A DNA stretch of 64,000 bases, from assembly GCA_907163345.1 (NCBI GenBank), contig CAJQUN010000059.1, positions 1,634,555-1,698,554 of the forward strand, read 5' to 3'. Positions 21,701 to 33,999 of this stretch are shown here, one piece after another. The position numbers and the translations under genes were made by a program. Every line of letters starts with the position of its first letter. Position 1 is the first letter of the stretch. Below the pieces are notes generated by a model. The model was not told the DNA's origin, did no database searches, and saw only the letters and a program-made list of their open reading frames with translations. This stretch comes from Haberlea rhodopensis (taxonomy: Eukaryota; Streptophyta; Magnoliopsida; Lamiales; Gesneriaceae).

Positions 21701-22930
21701 AATATTCCATTTTCTCAATACTTAGTGATTCAAAGTCCTCATAATCAATTTTCACAGCCAAAATTAATAACATGACATATCTAATATGAAAAAATACACC
21801 ATCAAACATTGGTTTCAAATAAATTTTTAAATAACAGCATCGCAGAGTTGTTATTCGATACGTTGTCTAAGGTGATTGGAAATATTTTATCTTGAATTTC
21901 GTAAGTTTTACAAACATTAAATATATATTTAGCAATTATATATCTAGTATGTGCAGAATCTAATTTATCTGAAGATAAAATTCATTTTGCATACACCAAT
22001 TTTTCATCAATCCAATGATAAGTCACGACAAGAAATGAATATGTAGGATCAAGCTTGCCGCTTTACCAAAAGTTATAGCTTGTGGTAGTGGTGTAACTCT
22101 AATATTTAAACGGTATAGAGCAACCCAAGCGTCACACTTCGGTCGCTCTCTAAGTAGGGATATTATTGCGCTCCAACAATCTCTCTCCCAATAAATGCAC
22201 TACCTTGCAACTCATGGGAATCACGTGACATTGGCTCTGATACCAAATGTAGGATCAAACGCTTGCCGCTTTACCAAAAGCCTATAACTGGTTTGTAACG
22301 GTGTATCTCTATTATTTAAATCGTAGAGCATCCCAAACGCGAACGCTTCGATCGCTCTCTAAGCATGACAATTATTGTACTCCAACAGAATACATTTTAA
22401 CATTTGTCCAAATATCGATTGTCAAACCTTACCCTACAAGGCAAATTCGAAAGATGCTCAATCAAGGTAGTTCTATATTAAAGAAACATTTCATACAATT
22501 TTTCTTTAATGTGTGCCTATAAATATGTTTAAACATATGTTGTATAGACGAATTAAATTCAATAAATCTTTCTTCTTCACATTGTATAAAAGGAAGTTCA
22601 CATCTAATCACATATTAACAAATGACATATGATTAAATTCAGTAGTTAAAACAAAATTTGTCAGTGAGAGGATTAATTTGTGATTGTGTTGCTTCTATAC
22701 CAGTTGGTTGTAGAGTTGCATCATCAAAAATATGTTTTTTTACTAAGTGTTTTTTAAATATTCCGGTGCCTCCCTTGAACCACCAGCTTTATATGTGTAT
22801 ATTGTTTTACATAATTTACAAATTGCAATATATTCATTCGTATATTCTTTTTGAGCGATTTCGAAATGATCATTCCTAAACACAAAAATCTCATTCGATC
22901 CACTGACTAAGAGAATATAAACCATTGCAT
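21700..22930 (-). pseudogene. hAT transposase remnant (copy A)
   Basis: Read on the minus strand: a BED-type zinc finger, FEIAQKEYTNEYIAICKLCK then YTYKAGGS (22743-22925); EHLSNLPCRV (about 22430-22470); then, beyond a TRIM insertion, TRYIIAKYIFNVCKTY and IFPITLDN (about 21850-21960). These are plant hAT (RICESLEEPER/DAYSLEEPER-like) transposase parts. Stops and the TRIM inactivate it. The inverted copy at 45120-46480 is equally decayed. Confidence 0.82.
22042..22387 (-). mobile_element. TRIM retroelement (copy A)
   Basis: A 346-bp terminal-repeat retrotransposon in miniature. On the minus strand the 5' LTR is 22248-22387, starting TGTTGGAGTAC; the 3' LTR is 22042-22177; the primer-binding site complement GCTCTGATACCA is at 22234-22245, an exact match to TGGTATCAGAGC. 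The flanks carry the perfect 5-bp target duplication GAATA (22037-22041 and 22388-22392). It codes for nothing and must have been moved by proteins from other elements. The same insertion at the same site exists at 45702-46047. Confidence 0.93.
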
Positions 22931-23741
22931 TCTCATCATCTAATTCATCGTAATCATTAACATTTAAATTCTAAATCAAAACATAATCATTAAGTTTATC
23001 ATCTCATAACAAACAAATTTTTCAATTCACATCTCTTCCAAGTTACATTCCAGCACATAAATCCTCCGATCAAAAAAATTAATTATATGTTTTCTATTAT
23101 AAACCTGTACACTCTTTATGCGAAATGGAGGACCCTTCTATTATTATATTTTTCATAAAATTAGGCCAAATAATTATACTCAAATGGAAAAATGTTATTG
23201 ACTAATTAGCCCCCTTCAAAATCTCTACATTAAAGTGGAGAAAAGTGACCCAAAAGTGTGCTTAATCTTTGAAATAGTTTAATGGGACAGTGATAATTGC
23301 CAAAAAAAACAGGTTAAAAGAATACATTCCAACTGTTCAAAAACAAAAAAAGAATACATTCCAGCACGATGCTTAAAATTTTGGAAAGGAGGAAACCAAA
23401 CAAAAGTTAAAAGGTTTCAGCTACCTCAATGACATCAACCGTGAGAAGAAGCAATTGATCTTTTCGGAGAACCTCTGCCGCTCCTCTGCTTCGCACCCTG
23501 GTTTTGGAGCGGCATCGTGGCCTGGATTTTTTTTGCAATTGAAGAATATGTGCAATTTAGGAGCGGCGGTGTGAAGATGAGGGGCGGCGGCGCGAAGACG
23601 ATGCATCGAGAAGGGAGAATGAGCGGAGCGGAGCGGCGGAGTGTTTGAAAAGGAGAAGCTGCGAGAATGGAGAACGAGCGGAGCGGCGGAGGGTTTGAAA
23701 AGGAGGCTATGTTTGAAAAGATTTTGTTATGGTTACAACCT
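22931..23741 (-). other. 5' region of the hAT element, with G+C-rich leader
   Basis: The first part is AT-rich. At about 23400-23720 a G+C-rich stretch appears that on the minus strand looks like a plant 5' leader or short exon, ending in ...GTTGATGTCATTGAG before a GT donor near 23425. Its inverted copy is at 44340-44640. The frame 23421-23606 is not conserved between copies. Confidence 0.45.
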
Positions 23742-23872
23742 ACAAGAACACCTACATTTAATTATTAATATTCAGGACATTTAATATATTAAATAGATAA
23801 ACATATTATATTATATAAATATTAAGGTTCGAACAAAATAATTTGGGCTCGGTTCAATGTAGGTGTTCTTGG
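23742..23872. repeat. Short foldback: 16-bp inverted repeat
   Basis: CAAGAACACCTACATT (23742-23757) and AATGTAGGTGTTCTTG (23857-23872) are exact reverse complements and bound 131 bp of AT-rich DNA. It lies exactly at the outer edge of the inverted duplication. Copy B has only one of the two ends (44308-44323). Confidence 0.85.
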
Positions 23873-24142
23873 CTGGGGAAACATGTTAAAACAAGTACAG
23901 CATTGGCTGGGGAAAGCAAGCGCAAGCTTCATTGGACAATCATTCTTTCAGAAGCTTTGTACCAAGTATTGGTAGATTGGGGACATGATTTTATACATTT
24001 AGATTTATATTCATATATTTATTGATGATTTATGAGCTTATTGATACATGTATATGGTTTGTATATAAGTGTTGGAGTTCCTCTTTCCATTTGGTTGATT
24101 TATGTATATTTTATTATCTGAGGGGAATGTGCTTTATGAATT
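23873..24142 (+). repeat. Piece of a large LTR, left of a nested insertion
   Basis: This stretch (GGACATGATTTTATACATTT..., then GTGTTGGAGTTCCTCTTTCC) matches 33272-33430 closely and ends in ...GCTTTATGAATT, where the solo LTR is inserted. It is part of an older LTR of the same family. Confidence 0.75.
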
Positions 24143-24769
24143 TGTGATGCCTGAAATTATCTACTTTAATTATTTAAATTAGTTGAGGTAAACTTGAGTT
24201 AAATTTGAAAATTTAAATTATTGAAAATCGTTGTCGATTTAGAATAAATTGAATGAGATGAATTAGTGGAGCAAATTTAATTAACATTAAATCCTGCAAA
24301 TATTAAGGGACATTATATATTTTTATATTAAGGGCTATTATTCTGAATTTTGATTAAATGAATTAATAAGTTAATGGGAAGAAATGAAATTAATTGGTGT
24401 AAATTGTTTTTAAAAAAATACTAGTGTTAGACTCGAACACACACTAAAACCTACAACACACACTTAATAATCGGTTTCCCCCATTCTCTCCCATCTTCGC
24501 ACCGCCCTCCTTCTCACGTTGAAGAAAGGATTTCGATTTGGTTCAAGCTCGACTTTTTTGTTCAGATTTGTGTAAGGTTTGACGCTTCATGACTCCCTAG
24601 TTATTTACCATGCTTGTATTTCGATTTTGGTTGATTATCTGATGCGATTTTGTGATGTTCTTGACCGAAAACTCTGCTACAAGTTGGTCCGAAAAATTGT
24701 CATTTTAGGTTCGAAAATCTGTGGTAGTTTTGGCTCGATTTTTTGTTTGAGTTGGGTGAGAGAAAATGG

Positions 24770-24880
24770 TGGTGTTATGTGTATGTGTGTGCAGTGTGCG
24801 TGAGTTGTATGTGTTGTGTGAGTGAGTAGGGTGTGCGCAGCATGTGTATTGGGGTGTATAGGTGATGTATGCACTTGTAG
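24770..24880. repeat. GT-rich low-complexity stretch
   Basis: A run rich in TGTG and GTGTGT with interruptions. Open frames on either strand here, such as His/Thr-rich ones on the minus strand, are by-products of the composition. Confidence 0.7.
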
Positions 24881-25455
24881 GTTGTATTCCAACATGTATG
24901 GATGTCTGTAGGTGCTGAATATAAGCAATAATGCAAATGTTCCAGCATGCATTGGTGAGTATAGGGGTTGTATATACGTATAAGGGTGTTTGTGAAGGTT
25001 CGAACCAGTGTATGTGTGTATGTGCTACTGTTGTTCGATTTAGCTGCTATTTCTAGGATTGGTGCTGCTGAAATGAGTTCGGAATCTTTGTTATTTGGTT
25101 GAATTTGTACATAGAAAGATTGTCTTTATTTGGTTAGTCATCACTTTATTTCCCTTCCCTACTGTGTGACACGAATCTTGTATCATTTTGATCTTTTCTT
25201 TTATTCTCGAAACTGGGATAGAACGAGCTAGTTGTTGTTGGATAAATCGGTTTCTTATGGATGAGTTTCTCATTGTATGTCCCAGCTTATAAATGTGGAT
25301 TGATACATCATTGTTATACTAGTAAGATTAGTGCTATTGATACCAGCTCTTACTGGGGTGTGGGGCGAGTAAGGATTTCAAGTACAAGTGGATTATTTAA
25401 CTAGACATTGAGAATGCCGAATAAAGCATATGAACGAGGTGTATGATGATGTGAG

Positions 25456-26542
25456 CATGGTTGTTAAAAGCCCTCGCCTGGTTCGCCTAGGCAAGAAGCC
25501 AAGCCAGGCCAGAGTGTGGCGCCTCTTGTGCTTGAGAGGCCCCACACATACATCAGGCCACGCTTCTTCAGCGCCTAGATGCCTGGGGCTTAATCCATAG
25601 GCGATGGCTTTATGGAAATGAAGAGTGTTGATAGGATTGGGCTCAAATTACTTAAAAAATAATAATCTCAAATCATATTCAATAAACTCAAAGCCAAGTT
25701 TAAATAAGCCTAAACCCCATATTTATATATTAGGGTAGTGGTGTCAAACGGGCCGTGCCGGCACGGTTTGAAAATGGGCCGTGCCGACCCATTTCCACAA
25801 TAGGCAGGGCCCGGCCCATCGGCACGGCCCCTAAGTGCCGTGCCATGGGCCGTGCCGTGCCGGCACGTCCCATTTCAAGTTTTTTCAATTTATTTTATTT
25901 TTTTGGCTTTCCGATCGATCGGCAGATCGCTACACTAAAAAAAAAAAAAAATTTTACAGATTCGTGCCGTGCCGGCCCACTGGCCGACACCCTATGGCCC
26001 GGCACGGCTCATGCTACAGTGCCGTGCCTCGTGTCGTCCGCTCCGTTTGACATCTATATATTAGGGTATTAACACATCATACTCATTATTAATTATATTA
26101 AATGTAAAATTTATTTATAATTACATTTTTAATTTATAAATAGATATTAACAAATGATAAGAATTAATGTAAAACAATATATATTTTGAGAATAGAGTAA
26201 GAATATTTTAAAAATAAACTTAACCCTAATTCGATCAAGCATATTTAATTTATTGCTTCTTTTTTTAAAAATAATTCTGATTTAATATTGAATGAGATTA
26301 ATTTTTATCAAATTTCTCGTGTAATAATTTTTTATATTAGAAATGAACAAATATTACAACATGAGCATCTTCTTAACTATATAGTTTGGTCATTTTGGGA
26401 AAAGACATTCATATCTAATTATTTAAAATTTATTTTTTCTCGATACCTAACGTCTTTAGGCCACGCGTCGCCCGGCGCTTAGCGCTTTGAGCCAGGCCAT
26501 AGCTCATCGCTTTTTGGCGACTAGCGCCTTTAATAACTATGG
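25456..26542 (+). mobile_element. hAT-like MITE family, copy 1 (GGCGC-rich ends)
   Basis: Ends are CATGGTTGTTAAAAGC at 25456 and the near inverse GCCTTTAATAACTATGG at 26526-26542. Both ends continue into G+C-rich segments with repeated GCCTGG, AGGCGA and GCGCC strings, while the middle is AT-rich. A second copy of the family, reversed, lies at 28055-28805. No coding capacity. It carries the nested MITE 25736-26056. Confidence 0.75.
25736..26056. mobile_element. Nested hAT-type MITE (G+C-rich, TGTCAAACGG ends)
   Basis: A 321-bp element with ends TAGTGGTGTCAAACGG and CCGTTTGACATCTA, inverted repeats of the plant hAT TAG(G)GGTGTCAAACGG type. It is flanked by TATATTAGGG at 25726-25735 and 26057-26066. 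hAT duplications are normally 8 bp; the extra two bases may be chance. It is absent from the related copy at 28055-28805. The body is full of GCCGTGCCGGCACGG palindromes. Confidence 0.82.
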
Positions 26543-27987
26543 ACGTGAGAAAGTAATATGACTTTTTCTATTCATTTAATGTGATAAGATCTTCTCATTG
26601 AAGAATGAATATTTAAAGGACAATTGCATGAAATAGTTGTGTCGTTTCTCAATGGTATCGATCTCCTAAATGATGTAATAAGGTTCATTTTATTGAGTTG
26701 TCGAATTACGACATTGAATTGGACTTGCAAAGTGCATAAGGATATCAATTGTTTTGTAAATGAGCTAATATTGAATTGATAATTCGATATAGATACTCCA
26801 TGTGTCTCCGGACGTCGATGATAGTTGATTTATGTCGTCGACTTTAAGGTATGTAGTAACGTACGAGCATGTATGTTATGAATAAATCATATATTTATGC
26901 ATACAGATGTTTAATAGGATGTGTAAATGTAAATTAATTGATATGTGAATTGAGTTAATGTTTATGGCATGGTGAATATGAAAATAGGAGTAATTGAATA
27001 TGCGATTGAGTTTATTGCCTATGGTATGATGGGTATGAGAAATGATTGGGGGTGATCTTGATTGATAAGCATACTGATCGACAATATGTTGTCAGACACA
27101 AATGAACGAGGGGTGATGTATTATGAGTACTTTGGATCATTGTGATAGTAGAATGTATTTGTAATTATCTCAATGAAATATGTAGTTGTGGATTGTGAAA
27201 ACAGGAATAGCTCGAGAAACCTATTGTTACTACAGAAGTAACAGAGAGTATTTTTTTATACACACCTCTTGTCTAGTTAACAAATATTATCAGTGATGAA
27301 TATTATGTTTTAAACAATGATATTTAAAATGACTATATCAATGGTGGGATTTTGGAAACAAGAGCAATTGGAGAGATTTATTATTATTTCGGAAATACAC
27401 AGGAAGTCTTTCTTTCATTTTGTATTTGTTATCTTGTGAATTATGAATTGTTTGTTATAATATATATTTGTGCTATCTTGTTGGTGTGCTCACCCTGTCT
27501 GGACTGTTTCTATTGAAACAGGTAAACATGTACTACGTAGTTGGAGAAAGTAAGTTGAACCCCATTGGATAGCATCTTGGTTGGGAGCATTGTACCAGTA
27601 TTTGTAAATGAGTGAATACGATATATTCAAGTAGATTTATAGATCATTGCTCGTTGTGAGTATTATAATGCGTGTTGCAAAGCTCCCTTTTTACTTAGTT
27701 GATATATGTGCATTCTATTCGGAGGAGATTATGCTTAATGAATTGAATATATAGATATGATGTGTGTTTGTCACGGGTATTAGTTAGATACTTTATTATG
27801 GTGAGTTATTACGTGATTGTTTACTGATTGAGGAAATGTGTCTGTGATATACATTGGTGTTTATATTTTTACCTGGTTGTCCAATTTACAGTGAGAGGCT
27901 GCCAAAATTTTTATAAAATCCCCCGACATAACTAAGATTATGTGCTTATTTAACTGCTAATGACGGGTTAGCCTAGAGGGTCCTACA

Positions 27988-28054
27988 GAATTGATTCTTG
28001 AGAATTGATTATATTGTTTGATATTGATTGAGGAAGGGTATTATGATTTGAGTA
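27988..28054 (+). repeat. Older LTR piece between two insertions
   Basis: GAATTGATTCTTGAG...TTTGAGTACATAG continues the outer LTR after the solo LTR and matches 33430-33500. It stops where the second MITE copy begins. Confidence 0.75.
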
Positions 28055-28805
28055 CATAGTTATTAAAGGTGTTAGGCACCAAAAAGCGATGAACCATGGC
28101 CTGCCTCAAAGCACTAGGTGTCAGGCGAAGCGTGGCCTAGTAGACGTTACGCGTCGAGGAAAAATAAATTTTAAATATTTAGATATGAATATGTTTCCCA
28201 AAATAGCCAAACTATATAGATAAGAAACTGCTCATGTTGTAATATTTGTTCATTTCTAATATAAATATTTACTACATGAGAAATTTTTGATAAAAATGAA
28301 TCTCACTCAATATTAAACAATTATATATATAAAAAAAGAAACAATAAATTAAATATGCTTGATTGAATTAGGGTTTATTCTTAAAATATTCTTACTCAAT
28401 TCTCAAAATATATTTTGTTTTACATTAATTCTTATCATTTATTAATGCCTATTCATAAAATTAAAAATGTAGTTATATTTAAATTTTACATTTGATATAA
28501 TTAATAATGAATATGACGTGTTAATACTCGAATATATAAATATAAGGTTTATGCTTATTTAAAATTGACTTTGAGCTTATTGAAAATATGATTTGGGCTT
28601 ATTTTGTAAGTAATTTAAGCTCAATCCCCTAAACACTCTTCCTTTCCATCAAGCCATCGCCCACGGCTTAAGCCCCAATCACCTAGGCGCTGAATAAGCG
28701 CGGCATGATGTATGTGTGGGGCCTCTCAGACACCAGAGGCGACACACTCTGGCCTGGCTTGGCTTCTCGCCCAGGCGAGCCAGGCGAGTGCTTTTTATAA
28801 CCATG
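28055..28805 (-). mobile_element. hAT-like MITE family, copy 2
   Basis: Reverse-oriented relative of 25456-26542: CATAGTTATTAAAGGTG at the left and GTGCTTTTTATAACCATG at the right, with the same G+C-rich sub-ends (GGCCTGGCTTGGCTTCTCGC near 28750) and AT-rich core. It lacks the nested 321-bp MITE, so it shows the empty site for that insertion. Confidence 0.75.
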
Positions 28806-29524
28806 AATCTGACTAATGAAGGGGGAAAATCAACTAGCATTACGTATAACACCAAAGGCTAGAAGAACAACTCACAACCATAAAACAATTGAACCAGCAG
28901 AATGCATTGGTCAAAACAGAAAGGCACGAAGAACAGCAAGTTCACGTACAACATTTATTGAAATGAAATGGAGAAAAATCGATACACCTTCCAACTCACA
29001 ATTAATCAAAGCTACAACATGAACCAAACAAGCTAATTAATCGACTAAACAAGAAATATAATTCTGGACAAAACGACAACAATCGACCAAAATCTTTCCC
29101 ACAAAACAGCGTGAGAAAATCGAACCAGAAGCAACCATATTCAAGGGGAATGAACAAGTAAGGAAGTAAAATAAAATCATACCCAAATTTTCATGAAATT
29201 GCTACGAAAATTTTGTAAAATCGCGCTTCTTCCTGCCTGTGTTCATCGCGACCGAGAACACGACCAAGAGAGGGAGAAGGATTGTTTGGTCGATGAGTGA
29301 GTGAGGAGAGAGAAATGACCTAGGTTTTATTTCATCCACTAACATAATTTATCCCATTGCAATTTCTATTATTTGCACAAACCCCCTGCTGTTAATTTTT
29401 TTTTCAACAAATTCAATTAATTCATTTTAATCTAGTTTAAAAATATCCCAAATTTAATTCCACAAATGTTTCATATTTATCCACAATTCATATTAAATTA
29501 ATACAAATTATTTCGGGTATTACA
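28806..29524 (-). repeat. LTR 5' segment in reverse orientation
   Basis: On the minus strand it begins TGTAATACCCGAAATAATTTG at 29524, a typical large-LTR start, and runs about 720 bp to the MITE. The plus-strand frame 28816-29022 has no recognisable similarity. Confidence 0.6.
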
Positions 29525-29931
29525 ATGTGAGATGAATTTAATGCTTATAACATGATATTATGAAAATATAAGTAATTGGATGTGCAAATTGAGTTTGATG
29601 TCTATGGTTGGTTGAGAATGGTGGAGGTTGATAGACATACCTGCCGTTGATATGTTGTTAGACATAAATGAATGAGAAGTGACGTATTGTGATTATGATG
29701 GATAACTAATGATAGTATGGATTTATAATTATCATTACGGATTATGAAATTATGATATTGTGAAAACAAGAATAGCTCGAGAAATCTATAGTTACTTCAT
29801 AAGTAAACATGGACTATTTCCTTATGAATACATTTTGTTTAATTATTGAATATTCTCGGTAATAAATATTATGTCTTATTCTCGGTGTTAAATGTTAAAT
29901 CGTAATGATAATATTAAATTGGGTAACTAAG
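29525..29931 (+). repeat. Older LTR piece
   Basis: Matches the internal part of the solo LTR at 26930-27300 (shared strings include AATAGCTCGAGAAA and ATATGTTGT). It is a middle piece of another copy of the family, interrupted by the next solo LTR. Confidence 0.7.
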
Positions 29932-32900
29932 TGTAAGGCCCCGAGATTTGATTAATGTTAATTAATTATAATTTGGGAAATTATTTATAATTAATTTGAG
30001 AATTAATTAATTAGAAGTGAAATTGACCAGATGAAGGTCAACTGACAATTTAATTGGAACATGACATATTTTTGAAATGGTAAAATAAATCCGATAATAT
30101 TTTTAAGATATTTCATTAAAATGAAGAATTAAATTTTGTGTGATAATAGTGGACATAAAATCTCAATTGTCGACTGTAAATTTAATTTATCAGTACATCG
30201 TTTACACTCCGATGGATATAATTTCCAATATTATCGTATGAAGCATAAAATTTACACCACACAACATATTTTACACCTACTAAATATCGCGCTTCATATA
30301 CAACTCGATTTCCTCTCCTTCGCGCACCTGACCCTTCGCCGGAAAACGCCCGCGCCTGCCACAGTACGACTTCCGTCCGGTGAGTTCTACCTGCCACCAG
30401 GCTCACCACTCAACGAGGCACGTTTCTACACCACCAATTTGAGGTTTCGTCGCGGATTGCGTTGGGATTTACCAGAAAAGCGCAGAAAATTTTGAACTAG
30501 GGTTCTTGTTATTTTTGGGCGAATTCTTCAACGATTATTCAGGTAATCTTTCCTTGTTCCATAATCGTTCTTCCCCTGCAATCCCCTTGAATTTTATGTA
30601 GTTTGAGTAACTTTTACCGATGCATGTTGGGAGAAAGCCGATCGATTTTCATGGTTTGGAAGTGAAAGTGTTGAAATCTTGTTCTTGGTTGATTTTACCT
30701 CATTTAAACCATGCTTTAGCTAGATTAATCTTGTGTTGGAGAATTTTACAAATTTTTGTCAAGACTGTCTTGTTGACTGGATCGATGCTGCATGCTTGGG
30801 GATTTCTGATCGATCTTATGAGTTTTACATTCATATTTTCTGAAATCTGGTTCGGTTATATCAGTGTGCACCGATCAATTTCTGCATGTGAGAGTGAAAA
30901 ATTCTTAAATCATTCCCTGGATCGATTTTAACCCATTTTAGTCATGTTTAAGCTGATGAATCATGTATGAGAGGCTTGCATGAAATTTCCTTGTCAGATT
31001 TGGATTGAGTCGATGGTTACTGATGAATGATGTTGGGTTGTTGCATTCAGATTTCAAAATTTTGGGAATGAAGGTGCTTAAATCTTGTTTTTGGTTGATT
31101 TTAACTCATTAAACCATGTTCTAGCTTCATGAATCAAGTATGAAAGAATTATAGAAACTTTGAATTACATGTACTGTTTGGATCGATTGGTACTGATTAT
31201 GCATGTTAGCATGTTCGATCAGTTTTCTTTGTTTTAGGGTGAAAGTTCTAAATTCCTTGCCTTGGTCGATTTGGATTCACTTAAATCATTGTTTTAGTTG
31301 GATTAATCATGTGAGAAAAATGCATGTAAATTCCAAGGTTATTGTTGACTAGTTCGATCACTAAAGCTAATGATAAATTCCAATGTTGTTTTGGACCTTA
31401 AGCTACTGTCATTGTTGTGATTATGGTCCATAGAGCTCGTGAATTCTGGTTCTGATATGTGTTTTAGCTTCAAGAATCATGTAGGAGAGAATTTCATGTA
31501 ATCTCAATGACATTTTGAGTTTGGTTCGATTTTAGTTGTTGAATGAAGGAAAAGCAATCGAGTTTCAGGGGCTTAGGAGGTGAAAGTCCTTAATTCTTGT
31601 TTGTGGTCGACTTTGTATAATGTCCAAAGAGTTTAGTTTCCGGTTAAGTCAATTATGACCTTATGGATTTGAGACTTAGCTAAGTAGGTCATTTATTGGA
31701 ATCACTATCAACTATTATCAGCATGTGCATTCTTTTCCCTGTTGCTACGTCGATTCGCTTCTGCTACTGTATTACGAGAATCAAAATACTTCTATCTTTC
31801 ATAATTTAGATCTGATTAGACGCCTCAAGTTAAAGAATAACTTATATGTATGTTGAGGTAACTTAAGTGATAAAGAAGTAATGAAATGGTGTTGTATGAA
31901 ATTGATAGATTAACGTATGACACTGGAGCTCCACGAGCTACAAGGACGATATTCATCCGTTGAAAAGAAGTTTAGGTATGTTGCGGTCGGTAACATACGG
32001 CAAATATCTGTATTATTTGATATTTGATTTGCTGAACTTACGTGAATTACGTGAAACTACTTGGCTATGTGAAATTACTTGGCTATGTGAGTTAAATTGA
32101 CTGATGGAGCATTCATTGCATTCATAATTGGCATATCAATGTATGAAAATAAATGTTTTGTTAACACACATCATTTTTGATAATATACATTGATACATGA
32201 CATATACATGGACATATCATATTGAGCTATCTACTTCTTTGATATCCATGTTGATTATGACTGAGTTGATTCACTCTGAGTGTCGGGGATGACGAGCACG
32301 ACGAGCACGGCGATGACAGGCAGTATAGGTAGTAACTGTAGTCACGCGCGTGTCACCGGACCTAGACACGAGGGATAGGCGAACACATCACATAGGATGA
32401 GTCTCCTAGCGCAATGTGCGTGTGTTGTCACCCTCTGCTCGAGCTTGATATTGATTGATGATACCTTTCTTTGGACTTCGATTCGGTATCTTGAGATTCG
32501 ATCCATTGTACATGACCTGCATTGCATTACATTGCACCGCATTACATCATATATCACATTTTATAGATGCATGTTGTATTTACTTGATAGTTTCATATTG
32601 GGCTTTGGCTCACCCCTTAGGGGGCTGTTGTTGTCTTTGTGTGTGGACAATGACAGGTATTACAGGTAACCAGGATCCCAAAGAGCGAATGCTTGATGGA
32701 AGTCTTACCTGAGGTTGTTTTCTTTTGTCTTTTCCCATTCGTAGGATAGTTAAATATACCAGGGTGGGTCCTGGAAAGTATAACTATGTAAATTAAGTTA
32801 TTCAGTTGAGTCATGATTAACGGTGTTTAGTTGGTGTTATTTTACTGCTGTTAGTATTGTGTTGTTACTTTTTGAACTGGGATATTGTTTTTGTGCTTTT

Positions 32901-33059
32901 ATTTTTTTTTGGTATGTCCCTCGTGCGCGGAGGTCATGCCGAAATTTTGAGAGCCACTTGTTGGCAGTGCTTTTAAAAAAAAAAAAAAATCTACCGTTGT
33001 TTACAAATAAATAATCATTGTGTGCTAATTAAACACGTGATTAGGAACGGGTCCTCACA
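29932..33059 (+). repeat. Second large solo LTR
   Basis: Starts TGTAAGGCCCCGAG and ends AACGGGTCCTCACA; the ends are imperfect inverses of each other and give TG...CA borders. Flanks CTAAG (29927-29931) and CTATG (33060-33064) match at four of five bases, like an aged target duplication. The 3.1 kb contains no retroelement genes. The frames at 30136-30495 and 30620-30931 show no recognisable domains. Confidence 0.75.
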
Positions 33060-33719
33060 CTATGAAAATTGTGAATTTATGAAACAGAGACAGTCGAGAG
33101 GTCTTTTACTATTTCAACAATAAACATGAATTATATCTTTATGATACCATATTTATTTATTTTGTGAATTATGAATTGTGTATTTAATTTATATATATGT
33201 GCATTATTTTGTTGGTGTATGCTCATTCGTGTAAGGGATGTTTATGTTGAATTAGGTAAAAAACAAGTGCGATGATTTTATACATTTAGATTTATATTCA
33301 TCTATCAATTCATCTATAAGCTTATTGATGCCTGTATATGGTCTGTATATAAGTGTTGGAGTTCCTCTTTCCATTTGGTTGATTTATGTGCATTTTATTG
33401 TCCGAGTAGAATGTGCTTTATGAATTGCTTCTTAAGAATTGATTATATTGTTAGATATTGATTGATGAATGGTATTATGATTTGAGTATATAGTGTTAGT
33501 TGGATGAAGTTAGTTTGGTGAACGTTTGAGATCAAATTTATGAGGATTTGTTGCTTGTGATTTTATTGTTGTCATGTGGAGATATTTATGATTTGATTTT
33601 TCCCCAGTATGTCCAATTTACGGGGAGTTCTGCCTAATTTTTTTATAAAATCCACGACATAATTAAGATTATGTGCTCATTTAATCGATAATGCTTGGTT
33701 TGCATCGAGGGACCTTGCA
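33060..33719 (+). repeat. 3' part of an older LTR, with an intact empty site
   Basis: Continues the family up to ...GAGGGACCTTGCA. Here TGCTTTATGAATTGCTTCTTAAGAATTGAT is uninterrupted at the place where the 3.8-kb solo LTR sits in the other copy, and TTTGAGTATATAGTG is uninterrupted where MITE copy 2 sits. Confidence 0.75.
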
Positions 33720-33895
33720 GGTCATCCGCTTCTCTATTCAATATCTTTTCTGTTTTCTTAAATTAAGGTTAGTTTTATCTTACCGACATTTTTGCGTGTT
33801 TTATTCAAGAAGATTTGATGATTTGGGGTTTAGCCGGTTAGAAGTTATCGAGGATGTTGAAATGAATGTGGTCCGAGTTTTTGAGATGGTTTTAC
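33720..33895. other. Short unassigned stretch
   Basis: No recognised feature. The open frame 33691-33942 runs across the LTR end into the duplicated RPC8 upstream DNA and is not credible. Confidence 0.4.
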
Positions 33896-33999
33896 AATGG
33901 AAGCAATCAATTGATAGTTGTTTAATAATTTTCAGAGCTTAGATTTATTGTTTGTTAGTTTTAGAAATTTTGATATTGAGATTTGGGTTGTATGAATTT

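Larger units (their letters stand above)
17311..23862 (+). repeat. Arm A of a large inverted duplication
   Basis: The whole block ALE2 exons, 3' flank, hAT remnant and TRIM recurs in reverse order and orientation at 44195-50985. Landmarks keep their spacing: the ALE2 stop (21012 vs 47138), the TRIM (22042-22387 vs 45702-46047) and the hAT zinc finger (22743-22925 vs about 45120-45330). Arms differ by point changes and small indels. Confidence 0.92.
24143..27987 (+). repeat. Solo LTR (probably Ty3/gypsy type) with MITEs inside
   Basis: Starts TGTGATGCCTGAAATTA and ends GAGGGTCCTACA, with a perfect 5-bp target duplication GAATT at 24138-24142 and 27988-27992. About 1.1 kb of its 3.8 kb is a later hAT-type MITE. 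No internal retroelement genes adjoin it, so it is a solo LTR. The empty site is preserved at about 33425-33450. Assignment to gypsy rests on the LTR style only. Confidence 0.82.

Noticed and set aside
22042..22387. TRIM first considered as two MITEs or a SINE
   Set aside because: The two direct terminal repeats, exact tRNA primer site, purine tract and 5-bp target duplication fit a miniature LTR element; there is no poly-A or RNA polymerase III promoter.
24677..24952. Minus-strand frame rich in His and Thr
   Set aside because: It is the translation of a GT-rich low-complexity run inside a solo LTR.
25755..26072. Open frames in the G+C-rich stretch, Arg/Pro/Ala-rich
   Set aside because: They lie wholly inside a palindromic MITE with clear inverted ends; the composition explains the open frames.
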